Shown here: piece after piece, positions 34,152 to 45,900 of the stretch
Position numbering within the stretch: position 1 is the first letter of the stretch
Layout of the letters: each line of letters starts with the position of its first letter
DNA from: Salticus scenicus
Taxonomy: Eukaryota; Arthropoda; Arachnida; Araneae; Salticidae
Assembly: GCA_963930645.1 (NCBI GenBank)
Contig: OZ005650.1
Span: 59,699,218-59,763,217 of the forward strand
DNA: 64,000 nt
Direction: 5' to 3'
Program-made: the position numbers and the translations under genes
The notes under the pieces: model-generated
Told to the model about the DNA's origin: nothing
The model's input: the letters and a program-made list of their open reading frames with translations, nothing else
Database searches by the model: none

Positions 34152-37100
34152 CAGTTTGCAGCGACCGGTCGCATTATATACAAGGATATCCAAAGAAAAA
34201 AACAAGCAAACTAATCAAGGTGTTAAAAATCCAGAATCATACTTTACCATTCCTTTAACCTTCGATACAGGCAGCAGCTTAAGCATTATTCCTCAACATT
34301 TTGTCCATAAATTTAAACTTCAAAGGAAAAAGGTCTCACCATTACATGCCATTCAAACGCAGGGGATGTTGACAATTCGAGAAAAATGTTACTTTAAATT
34401 ACAAATTGGTAATATTACAAAAAATATTGAAATGTTAATATTAGATAATAACTTACCTTATGCTCTCCTTGGTTTATCACATTTTTGTCTGTTTCAATTG
34501 AATATTGATTGTGCTAAAAAACTGGTAAAACAAAATAATACCATTCTCCCATTGTTAAAAAATATATCTAAATGTACACAAACTTTACATATAACTTCTG
34601 AAAGTGAAAATACCAATAGTCAAAGGAAAATTTTTAATATTCCAACAAACAATAGAGTAAGGGAGTTCAAGTACACTCAAGCCACTGAGAACCACGTAAA
34701 TCCTCAGTCTGCTAGAGAAGGAAAACTTCCTACATTATTATCAAAATATGTCCATATTTTTGCAAAATCTAAATATGATGTTGGAAGAATGGAACCACAA
34801 AGGATTCGTTTAACTTCATATTTACCTATTTCGCTCAGAGCATATAGAACTTCCCCTAAGGAAGAAGAGGAAATTAAAACCCAAATTCAAAATTTATTAC
34901 AGGCCGGTATTATAAAAGAAAGTTGTTCACCTTATTCCGCACCTGTAACTTTGGTGTATAAACGGGTAGAAGGAAAGAAGACGCGATTATGTATCGATTT
35001 CCGTAAACTCAATTCAATCACTAAAACAGATGCTGAACCACTTCCCAGAATAGATACTTTGTTAGATAAACTAGCTAAAGCAAAAATTTTTTCCATTCTT
35101 GACTTGGCAAGTGGATATTGGCACATTCCTATTCACCCAAAAGATACTGAAAAATTCGCCTTCGCTACAACTTTCGGATTATATGAGTGGAAATACCTTC
35201 CCTTTGGGCTTAAAAATGCCCCTGCTATCTTCAATCGAACCATTAGAAGGATTCTAAATAAATACAAAATAGACTTTGCCTGTAATTATTTTGATGATAT
35301 AATTGTATTTTCACAGTCAGAAGATGAACACTTCCAACACCTACAACAACTTTTTGATATATGTGTTAAAGAAAACATAAAATTAAAACTATCCAAATGC
35401 AATTTTTTCAAAACAAAAATTAACTTCTTAGGATACGAAATAACTAATGGCCTAATTACCCCTGATAATCCAAACGTTGAAGTAATAAAAAAATTGAAAC
35501 AGCCAAAAAATGTCAAGGAATTACAGAGAGTTTTGGGATCAGTTAACGTTTATGCTAGATTTATTCCAAAATATGCCGAAACAAGAGCTCCTTTAAATAA
35601 TTTATTAAGGAAAAATGTCCCATATGTTTGGGACCAGAAATGTGAAAAATCCTTCCAAAAATTAAAAAATGCTCTTATAAGTAAACATATTTTAAGACTT
35701 TATGATCCCAGAACTCCCTGTCAGTTATTTGTTGACGCCTCGAGTCATGGTGTGGGATGTGTTGTTAAACAGGCGGATATGAATGGTACTTTACACCCAG
35801 TGGCATATCGTTCAAGAAATTTACGAGATTATGAAAAAAATTATGCAATTACGGAATTAGAATGTTTAGCAATTATTGATGCCTTAGATAACTTTTATCA
35901 TTATTTGCACGGTCAAAAGTTTGTCATACATACGGATCATGCGTCTATCACTTGGTTAAAAAATGTTAAAAATTTAAGAGGAAGATTATTCCGCTGGTCC
36001 CTTAAACTTAGTATGTTTGACTATGAAATTAAATATCAAAAAGGATCATCAAATATTGAAGCTGATATGCTATCTAGATTGCCTGTTTTGGAAAATGTGT
36101 CACACCGTGTACACCTCCTAGACTTAAATGAAATTAAAGAAAACCAGAAAAAAGAAAACATAGGTATTAACATTAAGAAAATTCTTGAAATTGAAGATGT
36201 AATTGTAATTAAAAAGAAAGGTTTGTATAAGATAATAGTCCCGATGTCATTAAGATTATCCCTCCTAGAGAAAACCCACACTCAATTTGGACATCCAGGA
36301 ATTCATAAAATGATAAATTTAATTACACCACAGTATTATTGGCCTAATATTAATAAAGATATTGAAAATTTTTAAAACATTGTCATACCTGTCAAATAAA
36401 TAAAAAATGTAGACAAAAACGGTTTGGTTCATTACAGGAAGTACCGCCAACAGATAAACCTTTTGAATGTTTGTCTTTGGACACTGTTGGTGGGCTGAAC
36501 TACCATAATTCTACAAAAAAATATTTGCATTTGGTCGTGGACCATGCAACTCGTTATGCGTGGGGATTTCCATGAAAAATCGTTACCACTGAAACTTATA
36601 CAAACTTTTTAAAACAACTTTTTCAAATTCAAGTACCTAAAAAATTGTTAACAGATAGGAATGCAGCATTCACGGCATCCCGTTTCAAAAAATTCCTTCG
36701 AAATTATGATAAAACACATTTGTTAACAAGTAGCCATCATCCCGAATGCAACGGGAAAATTGAGCGCCTCAATCAGACTATTGTTACGCGTCTAAAATGT
36801 AAGGTTAACTCTTCTTCAAATAAAATTCCCTGGACTAAATTTATTGGTGAAGTTTTAAATCAATATAACTTAACACCCCACTCTGTAACTCAATTCCCAC
36901 CTAGTTATTTATTATTAGGAGAATTACCATATGATCCATTATTAGTAAACAATAGTTACTATCCTTCAATTGATGAAGCTAGAAAAATAGCAAAAGAAAA
37001 AACAATACAATATCATAAAAAAAAAAAATCCGATTTGATGCTCGATTTCTCCCTGTTAAATTTAAAGTTGGTGATGAAATTATTTATGAAGAATTCCAAT

Positions 37101-37285
37101 ATCCCAACACACGTAAGTTAAGTCCACCTTATTCAGGCCCTTATACAATCTTAAAACAAATATCTGAAGTTAATTTTGAAATAGACAAACCCAGTCCCCA
37201 TTTTAAAAGAAAGTCAGAAATTGTTCATTCATCTAAGTTCAGATACTGTAATAATCCTCAAAAATTCAAATTAAGTCATGAATAA
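34117..37285 (+). pseudogene. pol: pol of the Ty3/gypsy element (PR, RT, RNase H, integrase; broken)
   Basis: The longest part (34129-36375, 748 aa) starts with protease, active site FDTGSS at residues 45-50. Then comes RT with LPFGLKNAPAIF and YFDD (387-390), RNase H with FVDASSHG (about 535) and THTDHAS-type boxes, and the integrase zinc region (FGHPGIHKM). A one-base deletion at about 36373 moves the rest into another frame. The integrase core follows with D at 36480, D at 36654 and E at 36762, the last two 35 residues apart as in D,D35E enzymes. TGA at 36573 interrupts it. A second shift in an A-run near 37020 leads to a GPY/F-type end (SGPYTIL) and a stop at 37283. RT and protease boxes look intact, so decay is recent enough for every domain to be read. 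Confidence 0.95.
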
Positions 37286-38433
37286 TTTTAGTTAGGGATC
37301 AACTCCATGCCCCAAGTATTTTTTTTTTATTTATCATTCTCTTGATCTCCTGACCTTCACCACTGTAAAGTGATCAGAGAGTACGGGAAAATGATTTGTT
37401 TTTGCCCTCTGTAGAAATTCACCAGTTTCCACCTTTATCCCAACTCACCTTTTTGGAAAGACTTGACTTCTCACAATTTCAAAGGTCAAGTTACCCACAA
37501 AACAATTTTTTTTTGGCTCGCCAATGGCTAACCAAACTATGTTGATACCAATGTAGTATTTTAAAACAATTAATTACTAACAGAAAATGATTAAGTTGGT
37601 TTTGTGTAAATAGTTTGTAAAAAGAAAATGCCTAGTAGTACTGGTATTCTTAGTATTAGTAGTATTATTAGAGTTGATTAAACACTATCGTGTTTATTAA
37701 ATAGTTTTGTGTGTCTTTTAAATGTTATATTTATGAAAAAATTATTTGTGATAAGTATGTAAATAAAGTTTCTAGAAATTGTTAAAAATGTACTATGATA
37801 TAATTGTTTTTCATATACTTTATGTTTATTAAAAGAGCTTTGCATCATTAAAAAGATACACAAAGAATGCCATTTGTTTACAATGTGCTGTTGAAGTTAC
37901 AGTGTTATAATTATTGTTATACATATTATATATGGACTCAATAACCAAGATCAGACTTTTTACAACAATTATTTATTGTCAAAGATCAAAGTTATTATTC
38001 AAGACATTCAAAAACTTTTAATGGCCAAAAGGAACTTTATGTTTTAAAAACTTTCCTCAACACAAGCTAGTTTGTGAGAAGGAGATATATCTTGTCAAAT
38101 ATGTTACGCCGGCAAACATGTTATGCTATAATTTTTTTTTTCATACAGTATGTCATACGTTTTCATACATTATATTAAACTTTTCTTATGTTTTTAAACA
38201 AGTGCTGTAAACACCATTATATGTAAATGGGGAGCACGTTGACCAGTCCAACATACAAGTAAATAAATTAAAAAAGAAAAAAAAAAAGAAAAATTATTTT
38301 TTTTTTAAAGAAAGGGAAAGACCATAACTCCTACTTAAAAATGATAACCTAGACAAAAGTGTTTCCTGAAATATCTCCTGTCTCTGGTGGACTTCCCACA
38401 TACTTGCAGGCATATATGGGGGAGCGTCGGCTT
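37286..38433 (+). other. 3' untranslated region of the Ty3/gypsy element
   Basis: No envelope or other open frame. Carries a run of short AT-rich stretches and an A/T-rich tract near 38275-38310. Confidence 0.7.
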
Positions 38434-38448
38434 GGAGGGGGGGGGATA
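38434..38448 (+). other. Polypurine tract
   Basis: ggagggggggggata directly before the 3' LTR, the expected primer site for plus-strand DNA synthesis. Confidence 0.85.
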
Positions 38449-39132
38449 TGAAAGAATAAAATAAGCAAGATTCTAAATTAGTATTTAAATTAATATTAAG
38501 TGATATCTTAATAGTATTGGCTCAGAATAAATCTTAATTTTAAGAACAACTTTGTGAGAATTCAATTTTAGAGCCCCAGTAAAGTTAGTTTTTCAGGAAA
38601 ACACATCGTAGCGCGGGAATCGGAGTTAGAAGAAGTTTCATAATCAAAATTATGCAGTAGTCGGAATAAGCGGCAACGCATTGCGAAATACGAAATCCTG
38701 GATATCCGGGTCAACCAATAAGAGAATGTGGGCTGGATTTTAGCTTACTTAATGATCCAATAAGAATTCATATTAGGAGTTTGACCTCGCCCCCAAATAT
38801 CCATATTTAAGCTGGAGCACCCGAAAATCGGCGGCCTTTTTTCATGGAAGTATTTGCTTAATTAGTGCACGTCAATAAAAAGTTTATTTTAGCGGTCCCA
38901 GGAGGGGATTGGTTCGCGGTTCCGCCGTTTACGGGACGATTTCGGCCCGACTCGGCTACGGATATGTACGTCAACGTGCTCAGAATGATTTGACTGTTAA
39001 TAAAGTGTAAAATGACTAAGACTAAGTGTCTTCAATAAACGACTGCATAAACTATTTTGGAGTATTAGTTATTTGAGTGAACTCTCTTAAGATGAAGTGG
39101 CTGTCATAAACCATCTATTAAAGAACGATACG

Positions 39133-39135
<3 letters not shown>
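38449..39135 (+). repeat. 3' LTR of the Ty3/gypsy element
   Basis: tgaaagaataaaataagc to cgatacgtta. It holds 113 bp (about 38473-38585) absent from the 5' LTR and a duplicated gacta near 39020. The final ca seen in the 5' LTR is replaced by the adjoining (TA)n. Confidence 0.9.

Positions 39136-39166
<31 letters not shown>
39133..39166. repeat. (TA)n microsatellite
   Basis: About 16 TA units directly after the 3' LTR. Confidence 0.95.
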
Positions 39167-39170
<4 letters not shown>

Positions 39171-39909
39171 TGCGTGCAGTTCAATAAATGACGGGCTCTT
39201 TTAAATGCCAATCAAAAAAAAAAAAAAAAAAAAAAACAGAAGTGCATATTTTTTACATATTTTTCACAATCTATCATTTTCCAACTCTACGTACCTGTAA
39301 CATCATTAAATTGTCAATGTACTTTATGTGCATGATCGCACAACGCACAGACGGATACAGAAATTATATGACATAATATAAATGTATACAGCATTTGTTT
39401 TACAGAAATATTGAACATTACCACCACCAGCATTAATACAATTTTGACATTATTTTGAGAGTAATTTTCAAATAGTTTTAAAAATACGAAATAATTATCA
39501 TATTAGTAACGCTGAAAGTGTTATCCGAGAATTGTTCTGTGTTTGAAGGACAACACTACAACTAATTAAACATTCTAATTAAATAATCTTTGCATACAGC
39601 GCAAGTAAACAACGATTTATCCCTTTTTTTTTCTGTCTACATGTTTATGCCTCAGTAGGTCACATTCGTTAATACTTTACTATAATAAAATTGTCCCCTA
39701 TTAATACTGCTACTCAAAAAATTTTACTTCATAATTTTAGAAACCCCATTTTAAACCTACTGAATAAAGAAAGAGGTTCTCAATTTAAACTGGTATTTTT
39801 TTTTTTCCCCAGCTTATAATTTTTTTAGAGATGCTTCGATTTCGATTCTTTCTTATGTTTTAAAGGTCTTGAAAAAGGTCCATTATGATATCATTAGCTA
39901 AGGAAAATA

Positions 39910-40709
39910 CAGTGCGTCCGCTAAAATCCGCTTCCACTTTTTTAACTGCTGAACGGCTGGAGCATTGATCATATAATCTGTGTCTACTTTTATTAAAGTA
40001 GATATTTGCTTCGAGATTGGAACATTTACAGCGTTATCTGGTTAGCGTATCTATCTTGAAAACGGTTCAATATTGGGGGGAAGTTAATTACAATGTTCAA
40101 ATTTTCTTGCACTGTCACGTGCCAAAATTATCTCGTAAAGGAAAAGGACAACTATTCATCTCCAAATACCTCCGTTTTCTATTTTCAAATTTCTTTCTGT
40201 CAGCTGCAATACACATTTGTGCGTTTGATTGAACTTTACGTTGCTCATATTATAACGTAGTTGGTAAGACGTATGTTATGTAAAAGTTCAAATAACGGAC
40301 CAGTTGTGTATTACAGTCAATAAAGAGAAATTTAAACTTTAAAAATAAAGATATCTTGTGGTAAATGCCTATTTTATACTTTTTTAAGGTCGTTTCCGAA
40401 TGTCACAGTGTACAAAATCGCGAAGAAAAAAAGTTACGTTTTAAACGTTCTGTTTTAGTATTCATGACTTTAGATTGTATTTTAGTGCAAAATCAGAGAT
40501 ACCCTAAATTTTCTAATTCTTTATTTCCTCTATCTCATACTCTTTTGAGATACGGATGCTAACATGGCAATTTTCCGTCAAGTGACGTTGTAAGCAGTCA
40601 CAATTGGTAGCGTTTAGTCATTCTTCTATACCTTTTTACAAATTTTTTTATTATAGCTTCAACCATTTAGCAGTTAAAAGGCAGAGAATGAACTTTACGT
40701 AGCACCCTG
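39910..40709. mobile_element. TA-flanked element with long inverted ends, cag.g.g family
   Basis: Left end cagtgcgtccgctaaaatcc and, reversed, right end cagggtgctacgtaaagttc; both continue with ctttttaactgctgaa or a close variant. TA lies at 39908-39909 and 40710-40711. The two short open frames inside (40017-40232, 40365-40562) show no transposase motifs. Confidence 0.65.
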
Positions 40710-41639
40710 TATGTCTGTTTGTCTGTTTTTGTGATTTTTGTCCACTTATATCAATTTAATGGACAAAATGGCTTTGATACTTTTGTTTTAATTCTTGTAA
40801 AAGAAGCTTTTGGAAAATCTGAGAAAAGTTCCTTTATAAAATATATACTATTTAAACAATAGATGTTCATTTGACTGTCTGTTTTCATGATATCTTTGTT
40901 GTATTTGGTTGTTTACCTATACTTAACAGGTGATCCAAATGTAATAACGTGTTTGTTCTTAGAAAGGTCTTGGCTAAGGAAGATCTCATTATGAGATCGT
41001 TAAGATATAAACAAAAGATAACTGCTTGTGTGCTTTTGGTTTCTTGGGAAGGGAATAGGTTTGTTCACCTATAACATCTTAACGGATGCTCAGATTTTGA
41101 TACTTTTTCTGATGAACGGTCTTGTTATAAAGGAAGTCCTCTTAGAATAGGTATTAAGATCGAAAAAAGGGATTGTTTTTCTTTTCCTTTTTCTTCGTTA
41201 TACCGTTTCAATACCTGTTTAAGTTTAATAAATATGTACAATGTAACTTTTTCTCTATAGTCTTATTGATAACCATAGTATAAATAATATAGAATAATTG
41301 ATCCTTTTCAATCTACATCATTTTTGAAAAAAAATTGTAACTTATATTTTTTAATACTGGATACATTTTATGGGTGGATCCACTGCGTCAGATTAGGTTT
41401 GAAAAAAGTTTGATTTGTAAACTTCCGTTCTGCCATAAACTTGGTGTTATTCGAGCCGCCTTACTTCACGCTAAGCACCATTATAATTCCTAATTGTATA
41501 TGTTCAACGATCTAATTTTTTCTGATTTTTAGATTGATGGTTATCCCAAACCCTTTGGAACAAAAGAAGCTTTAGTGAAAAGTCTCTCTCTCTCTCTCTA
41601 TATATATATATTTTCCTTCAAGTTAAAAATTCCATTTTA
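40710..41639. other. Spacer with (CT)n(TA)n
   Basis: No gene. tgtatgtctgtttgtctgttt follows the preceding element; (CT)n(TA)n at 41584-41611. Confidence 0.5.
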
Positions 41640-41883
41640 CACTCATGTCCATAAATTAAGGAAAATTCAGATTCACACTGAAATCGAACTTTAATGCAAA
41701 AATTTCACCTGTAGAAATTTCACACACATATTTAAGAATAATATGCAAATTATAGGAATCCATCAGATAACGCCGATATGATGTTACAATCACGAAAGTG
41801 TAAGAAGGGGATAGATAAGGAATGGGAGAGAAGAAGGAAAATTGTTCACAAGCGTTCTGTGTGCCACTCAGTGCCACAACCGA

Positions 41884-42198
41884 ATGGTTATGGCACAGAG
41901 GACGCATACAGATAATGTTTTACGTGATAGAATTATCGGCCGACTAGAATGTGGGTGTACTCAGATACAAGTATCGGAGGAACTTAGAACCGCCTAAAGT
42001 ATCATTTCTAGGCTTTGGCAACGATTCCAAAATGATCGAAATGCTAAACGACGTTACAGTACTGGTCAGCCCCGAGTTACAATGCCGAATGACCACCAGT
42101 ATTTGGCAGTAATTGCCAAAATAAGCATATAAAGCACAACATCAGACCTGTCTCGTCAGCTGTCTGCAGCCACGAGTGTCACAGTTTCAAGACAAATA
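41884..42198 (+). pseudogene. Tc1-like transposase, N-terminal half
   Basis: From ATG 41884: MVMAQRTHTDNVLRDRIIGR, then GCTQIQVSEELRT, then (after TAA at 41995) ISRLWQRFQNDRNAKRR and QPRVTMPNDHQYLAVIAK, then a second stop (42130) and LSRQLSAATSVTVSRQ. This is the paired-type DNA-binding region with its GRPR-like linker (here GQPR) of Tc1 transposases. It ends at the LTR of the nested element, in mid-protein; the sequence resumes after the 3' LTR. Confidence 0.85.
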
Positions 42199-42687
42199 TG
42201 TTGATTCAATGGGAGCGGGGACGGCGACAGTCGAGCAGTGATAGACAATCACGTGACCATAGAGAGAAACCAAACTTTCATTCTTTTCTTCTTTTTTTTA
42301 TTATTATTATGTTTTTTGCTCTCTGAATATATTCGTAAAAACAGAAGTACTTTGATTCTTGAGTGATATCCCGTCGAACATTCATACTGAAGTCGCAGTA
42401 AAATATTCATTACTTGTTATATTATTCAAACAATAAGTACTATTCTGTATTATATTTATAATTCATTCAAGGCATAAAAAATGTCTTTATACATATTTGA
42501 AATATTTTAAATCTGTGCTCAAATACTTGAGAAATTCTGGTTTGTTCATAAAATTCTCAAAGAAAAATCTATGATTAAAGTCAAATATAGTAAGCAATCG
42601 GATTTCATCTTTATTTATTTGTGTGGCCTAAAATGTATTTCAAGCGACCACAGGAAATGCAGGAGAGAGGTGAGTTAGCTTTTCCTA
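42199..42687 (+). repeat. 5' LTR of the BEL/Pao element (3' end deleted)
   Basis: Starts tgttgattcaatgggagc. Matches the 3' LTR up to gagttagcttttccta; the last 100 bp present in the 3' LTR are missing here. Confidence 0.85.
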
Positions 42688-42732
42688 ACTCACTGAAGAG
42701 AAGGCTAATTCGGTCATTCATTTTTTTAAGGA

Positions 42733-43818
42733 TAAAGAAAAAATAAATCAAAGAGTATTAGGAATGTTCTGGAATTTAAGTGAAGATACTCTTCAAGTTA
42801 GAACCTTAGCTGATCAACAAATTAATACAAAAAGACAGTTGCTCTCCGTAATTGCGCAAATTTATGATCCCCTCGGAATTATTTCGCCATCTACAATAAC
42901 TTTAAAATTAATTCTGCAAAAATTGTGGAAGTTGCAATCAACGTGGGTGAGCCTATACCTCCAGATATTTTGCAAGAATGGAAAACTTTTTATGAAGAAA
43001 TTGATCAGTTTAAATCTATGTCCATTCCACGCTATTTAGGTTCAAATACTACAGACTGTAGATATGAAATTCATGGGTTTTGTGATGCCTCTCCGAGGGC
43101 GTATGCGGCAGTCGCATATTTAAATGTCATAACAAACACTATCTAGATATTTTTAATTGCTGCTAAAACTAGAGTCGCACCCATAAAAGAAATCACTTTA
43201 CCCAAATTGGAACTGTGCGGTGCTGTACTCTTATCAGAGTTAATTTGCAACATTCAAAAATCCCTTAAATTTACTCATTTGACATACTAGTACACTGATT
43301 CTTCTATTGTATTAAACTGGATAAATAACCATTCAAACAAAAGAAATAGTTTCGTGGCCCATAGAGCCACCGAAATCAGAGCTCTTACTCACTTAGAATC
43401 CTGGAGACATATCCCAGGAAAAGAAAACCCGGCCGATTGTGCCACACGCGGATTGTCCCCAGCTAAGTTGAAAGCTAGAACTGAGTGGTGGGAAGGGCCA
43501 AAATGGCTCCGTAGTTTTGAGCTACCACTCATGTGCACTGTATGTTCAGTTTCCGTTCAGGAAAAACCTAATTACCATCCGATAGATTCAAGTTCTAAAC
43601 CTTCACTTGCTAATAACATTCTCATATCCCATATTACAAAATATTCGAACTATCTAAAACTTTTAAGAATTCTAGCATATGTGCTAAGATTCATAATTAA
43701 TATCAAAACCAAATCAAAGGAAAGTGGTCCTTTAAAGACCATAGAGTTAAATCAAGCGGAAATGTGTGTTGTAAAAATAATTCAAAATGCCGAATTTAGT
43801 GATAAATTGCCGTACTAA
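42733..43818 (+). pseudogene. BEL/Pao pol remnant: RT end and RNase H region
   Basis: Begins within the segment following RT (INQRVLGMFWNLSEDTL, then IAQIYDPLGIISPSTITLK, the DPLG box typical of BEL/Pao). A frameshift near 42930 leads to HGFCDASPRAYAAVAYL, the first RNase H box. TAG codons at 43144 and about 43288 follow, then TDSSIVLNWI, HRATEIRAL and WRHIPGKENPADCATRG. These are the boxes in their usual order for BEL/Pao. No YVDD box remains. Confidence 0.9.
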
Positions 43819-43820
43819 GG

Positions 43821-44699
43821 AAAGGAAAACTTTTAAAACCTTCACACAATCTGTTAGGTCTTGATCCTTTTCTGGACGAAGCGGGTATTCTTCGTGTTGG
43901 AGGACGTTTGCGGAACCACCCATCCCTGCGATTTCAAGAAAAACACCCCATATTACTTCCTAAAGTACATCACGTCACTTCCTTGATAATAACATATTAT
44001 CATCACTTAAGCTCCCATGCTGGTCCCAACTTAGTACTGTCACTCATCAGAAACAAATTCTGGATTCCCCCGTATGCTCCAAATTTTGGGGGACTCTGGG
44101 AAGCGTCGATAAAATTAGCCAAACAGCATTTGGTAAAAATCACACAAGGAGCAATTTTAACTTTTGAGGAACTTTCCACGCTTCTATGTCAGATAGAGGC
44201 TGTTATAAATTCGCGGCCTCTAACACCATTGTCCAATGCTCCTAATGATTGCGCAGCTTTAACACCAGGACATTTATTGATTGGATCTGCATTATTAGAA
44301 TTGCCAGAACATTCGTTAGCAAACAATTCTCTTAGTCTTTCTTCTAGGTATAAGCTCTTATTGCAGATGAAGGAGACGTTATGGAAGAGGTGGACATCAC
44401 AATACCTGCCAACCTTGCTTCCAAGAGCCAAAAGAACCAACAACAGTCACAACTTTTCACCAGGGCAACTCGTCATTCTGAAAAATAAAGCATCACCACC
44501 ACTCCATTGGGAGCTTGCCAGAGTCATCAAGTTGATTCCCGGAGCTGACGGTATCACCAGAGTCATCAAGCTTCAGACATCTTCTGCTAGAACTCTTATT
44601 CGACCGGTCACTCAAATTATCCCTCTTCCGAGTATTTCGACTCCTGCTTTGGTGCCCCCCCCCCCCAGTATGTTGATTCAATGGGAGCGGGGACGGTGA
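43821..44699 (+). pseudogene. BEL/Pao integrase remnant with core deletion
   Basis: In a new frame: DEAGILRVGGRLRNHPSLRF, KHPILLPKVHHVTSLII and HHLSSHAGPNLVLSLIR make up the integrase zinc region. Directly after FWI the sequence jumps to PPYAPNFGGLWEASIKLAK, the part around the third catalytic residue (E). The two catalytic aspartates and the second half of the zinc site are absent, which fits an internal deletion of a few hundred base pairs. The C-terminal part (FSPGQLVILKNKASPPLHWE, LARVIKLIPGADGITRV) is well kept. The frame runs into the 3' LTR. Confidence 0.9.
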
Positions 44700-45257
44700 C
44701 AGTCGAGCAGTGATAGACAATCACGTGACCATAGAGAGAAACCAAACTTTCATTCTTTTCTTCTTTTTTTATTATTATTATGTTTTTTGCTCTCTGAACA
44801 TATTCGTAAAAACAGAAGTACTTTGATTCTTGAGTGATATCCCGTCGAACATTCATACTGAAGTCGCAGTAAAATATTCATTACTTATTATATTATTCAA
44901 ACAATAAGTACTATTCTGTATTATATTTATAATTCATTCAAGGCATAAAAAATGCCTTTATACATATTTGCAATGTTTTAAATCTGTGCTCAAATACTTG
45001 AGAAATTCTGGTTTGTTCATAAAAATTCTCAAAGAAAAATCTATGATTAAAGTCAAATATATTAAGCAATCGGATTTCATCTTTATTTATTTGTGTGGCC
45101 TAAAATGTATTTCAAGCGACCACAGGAAATGCAGGAGAGAGGTGAGTTAGCTTTTCCTTAATATTATGCATGCTAAAATAAGTTTCGTTTTCAATAAAGA
45201 ATGGCATTTATGTAACTTAAAATTCATTATCCATTAATCTAATTCTAATTTATTCAA
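44671..45257 (+). repeat. 3' LTR of the BEL/Pao element
   Basis: Starts tgttgattcaatgggagc and continues past the end of the 5' LTR similarity to about 45257 (tattca). It is preceded by a run of 12 C (44655-44666) instead of a polypurine tract. The right end is judged from the point where Tc1 coding sequence resumes (accgtgtatagacgc). Confidence 0.8.
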
Positions 45258-45900
45258 CACCGTGTATAGACGCTTGGGAGATATTGGTCTATATGCTCGC
45301 AGGCCTGTTAGATGTGTTCCACTCACGGCAATGTACTGTGCCAGCGGTTAACTTGGAGTAGAGAACATGCAATGTAGACAGTGGCACAGTGAGCTTGTGT
45401 GATGTCTTCTGACGAGACCAGGTTTAGCTTGCATTGTGATTCACACCAGACTTTCATATGTAGAATGTCAGGAACCCGTTACCACCAAAATAACATCATT
45501 GAACGACACCGTTGCTATGGGGCAGGAGTGGTCGTTTAGGGGGGGGGAGTTATTGGGCACCAGAATAGATCTGCATGTTCAAATCGGAAGAATGATAGGC
45601 CAAAAATATCGGGGCAACATTCGGGAACAACATGTACGTTTGTTTAGGAGTGTCATGAGCCCAGAATGTGTGTTTATGTATGACTGTGCGCGCCCTCACC
45701 GTTCAAACGTTATATACGGATGCCTACAATCTGAACTTATCACCCGCACGGAATGGCCAGCATTCTCATCTGACTGGAATCCGATAGAGCATGTGTAGGA
45801 CATGCTTTTCCGACGAGTTGTAGTTCGTCAACTACCTTCTACATGTGTACCGGACCTTCGGAGAGCATTACTTACTTAGTAGAGTAATCGTCCCCAAGAT
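45258..45900 (+). pseudogene. Tc1-like transposase, C-terminal half
   Basis: Resumes with TVYRRLGDIGLYARRPVRC. SSDETRF at about 45405 carries the first catalytic D; a frame change leads to 45436-45795 with GRMIGQKYRGNIREQHVRLF, MYDCARPHRSNVI (second D) and WPAFSSDWNPIEHV (third acidic residue). All three catalytic positions are present, but stops (for example TAG at 45796, where tryptophan is usual) and at least two frameshifts make it inactive. The C-terminal end decays by about 45900. Confidence 0.88.

Larger units (their letters stand above)
31203..39135 (+). mobile_element. Ty3/gypsy LTR retrotransposon, full length but inactive
   Basis: Order is LTR, leader, gag, pol (PR-RT-RH-IN), polypurine tract, LTR. 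Gag and pol each contain stops or frameshifts, and the LTRs differ at roughly 15 positions over 570 bp plus a 113-bp indel, so it is an old, dead insertion. It sits in a (TA)n microsatellite: TA runs abut both ends (31160-31200 and 39133-39166). No envelope-like frame lies between pol and the 3' LTR. Confidence 0.95.
42199..45257 (+). mobile_element. BEL/Pao LTR retrotransposon, internally deleted
   Basis: Two LTRs, about 98 percent alike by eye over 488 bp, flank a 2-kb remnant of pol. The 5' LTR runs straight into pol downstream of the RT active site, so its own 3' end, the primer site, gag, protease and most of RT are gone. A second deletion removes part of the integrase. It was inserted into the Tc1 coding region. 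Confidence 0.9.

Noticed and set aside
37286..38433. Envelope-like gene of the Ty3/gypsy element
   Set aside because: Only short frames without signal peptide or membrane segment; treated as 3' untranslated region.
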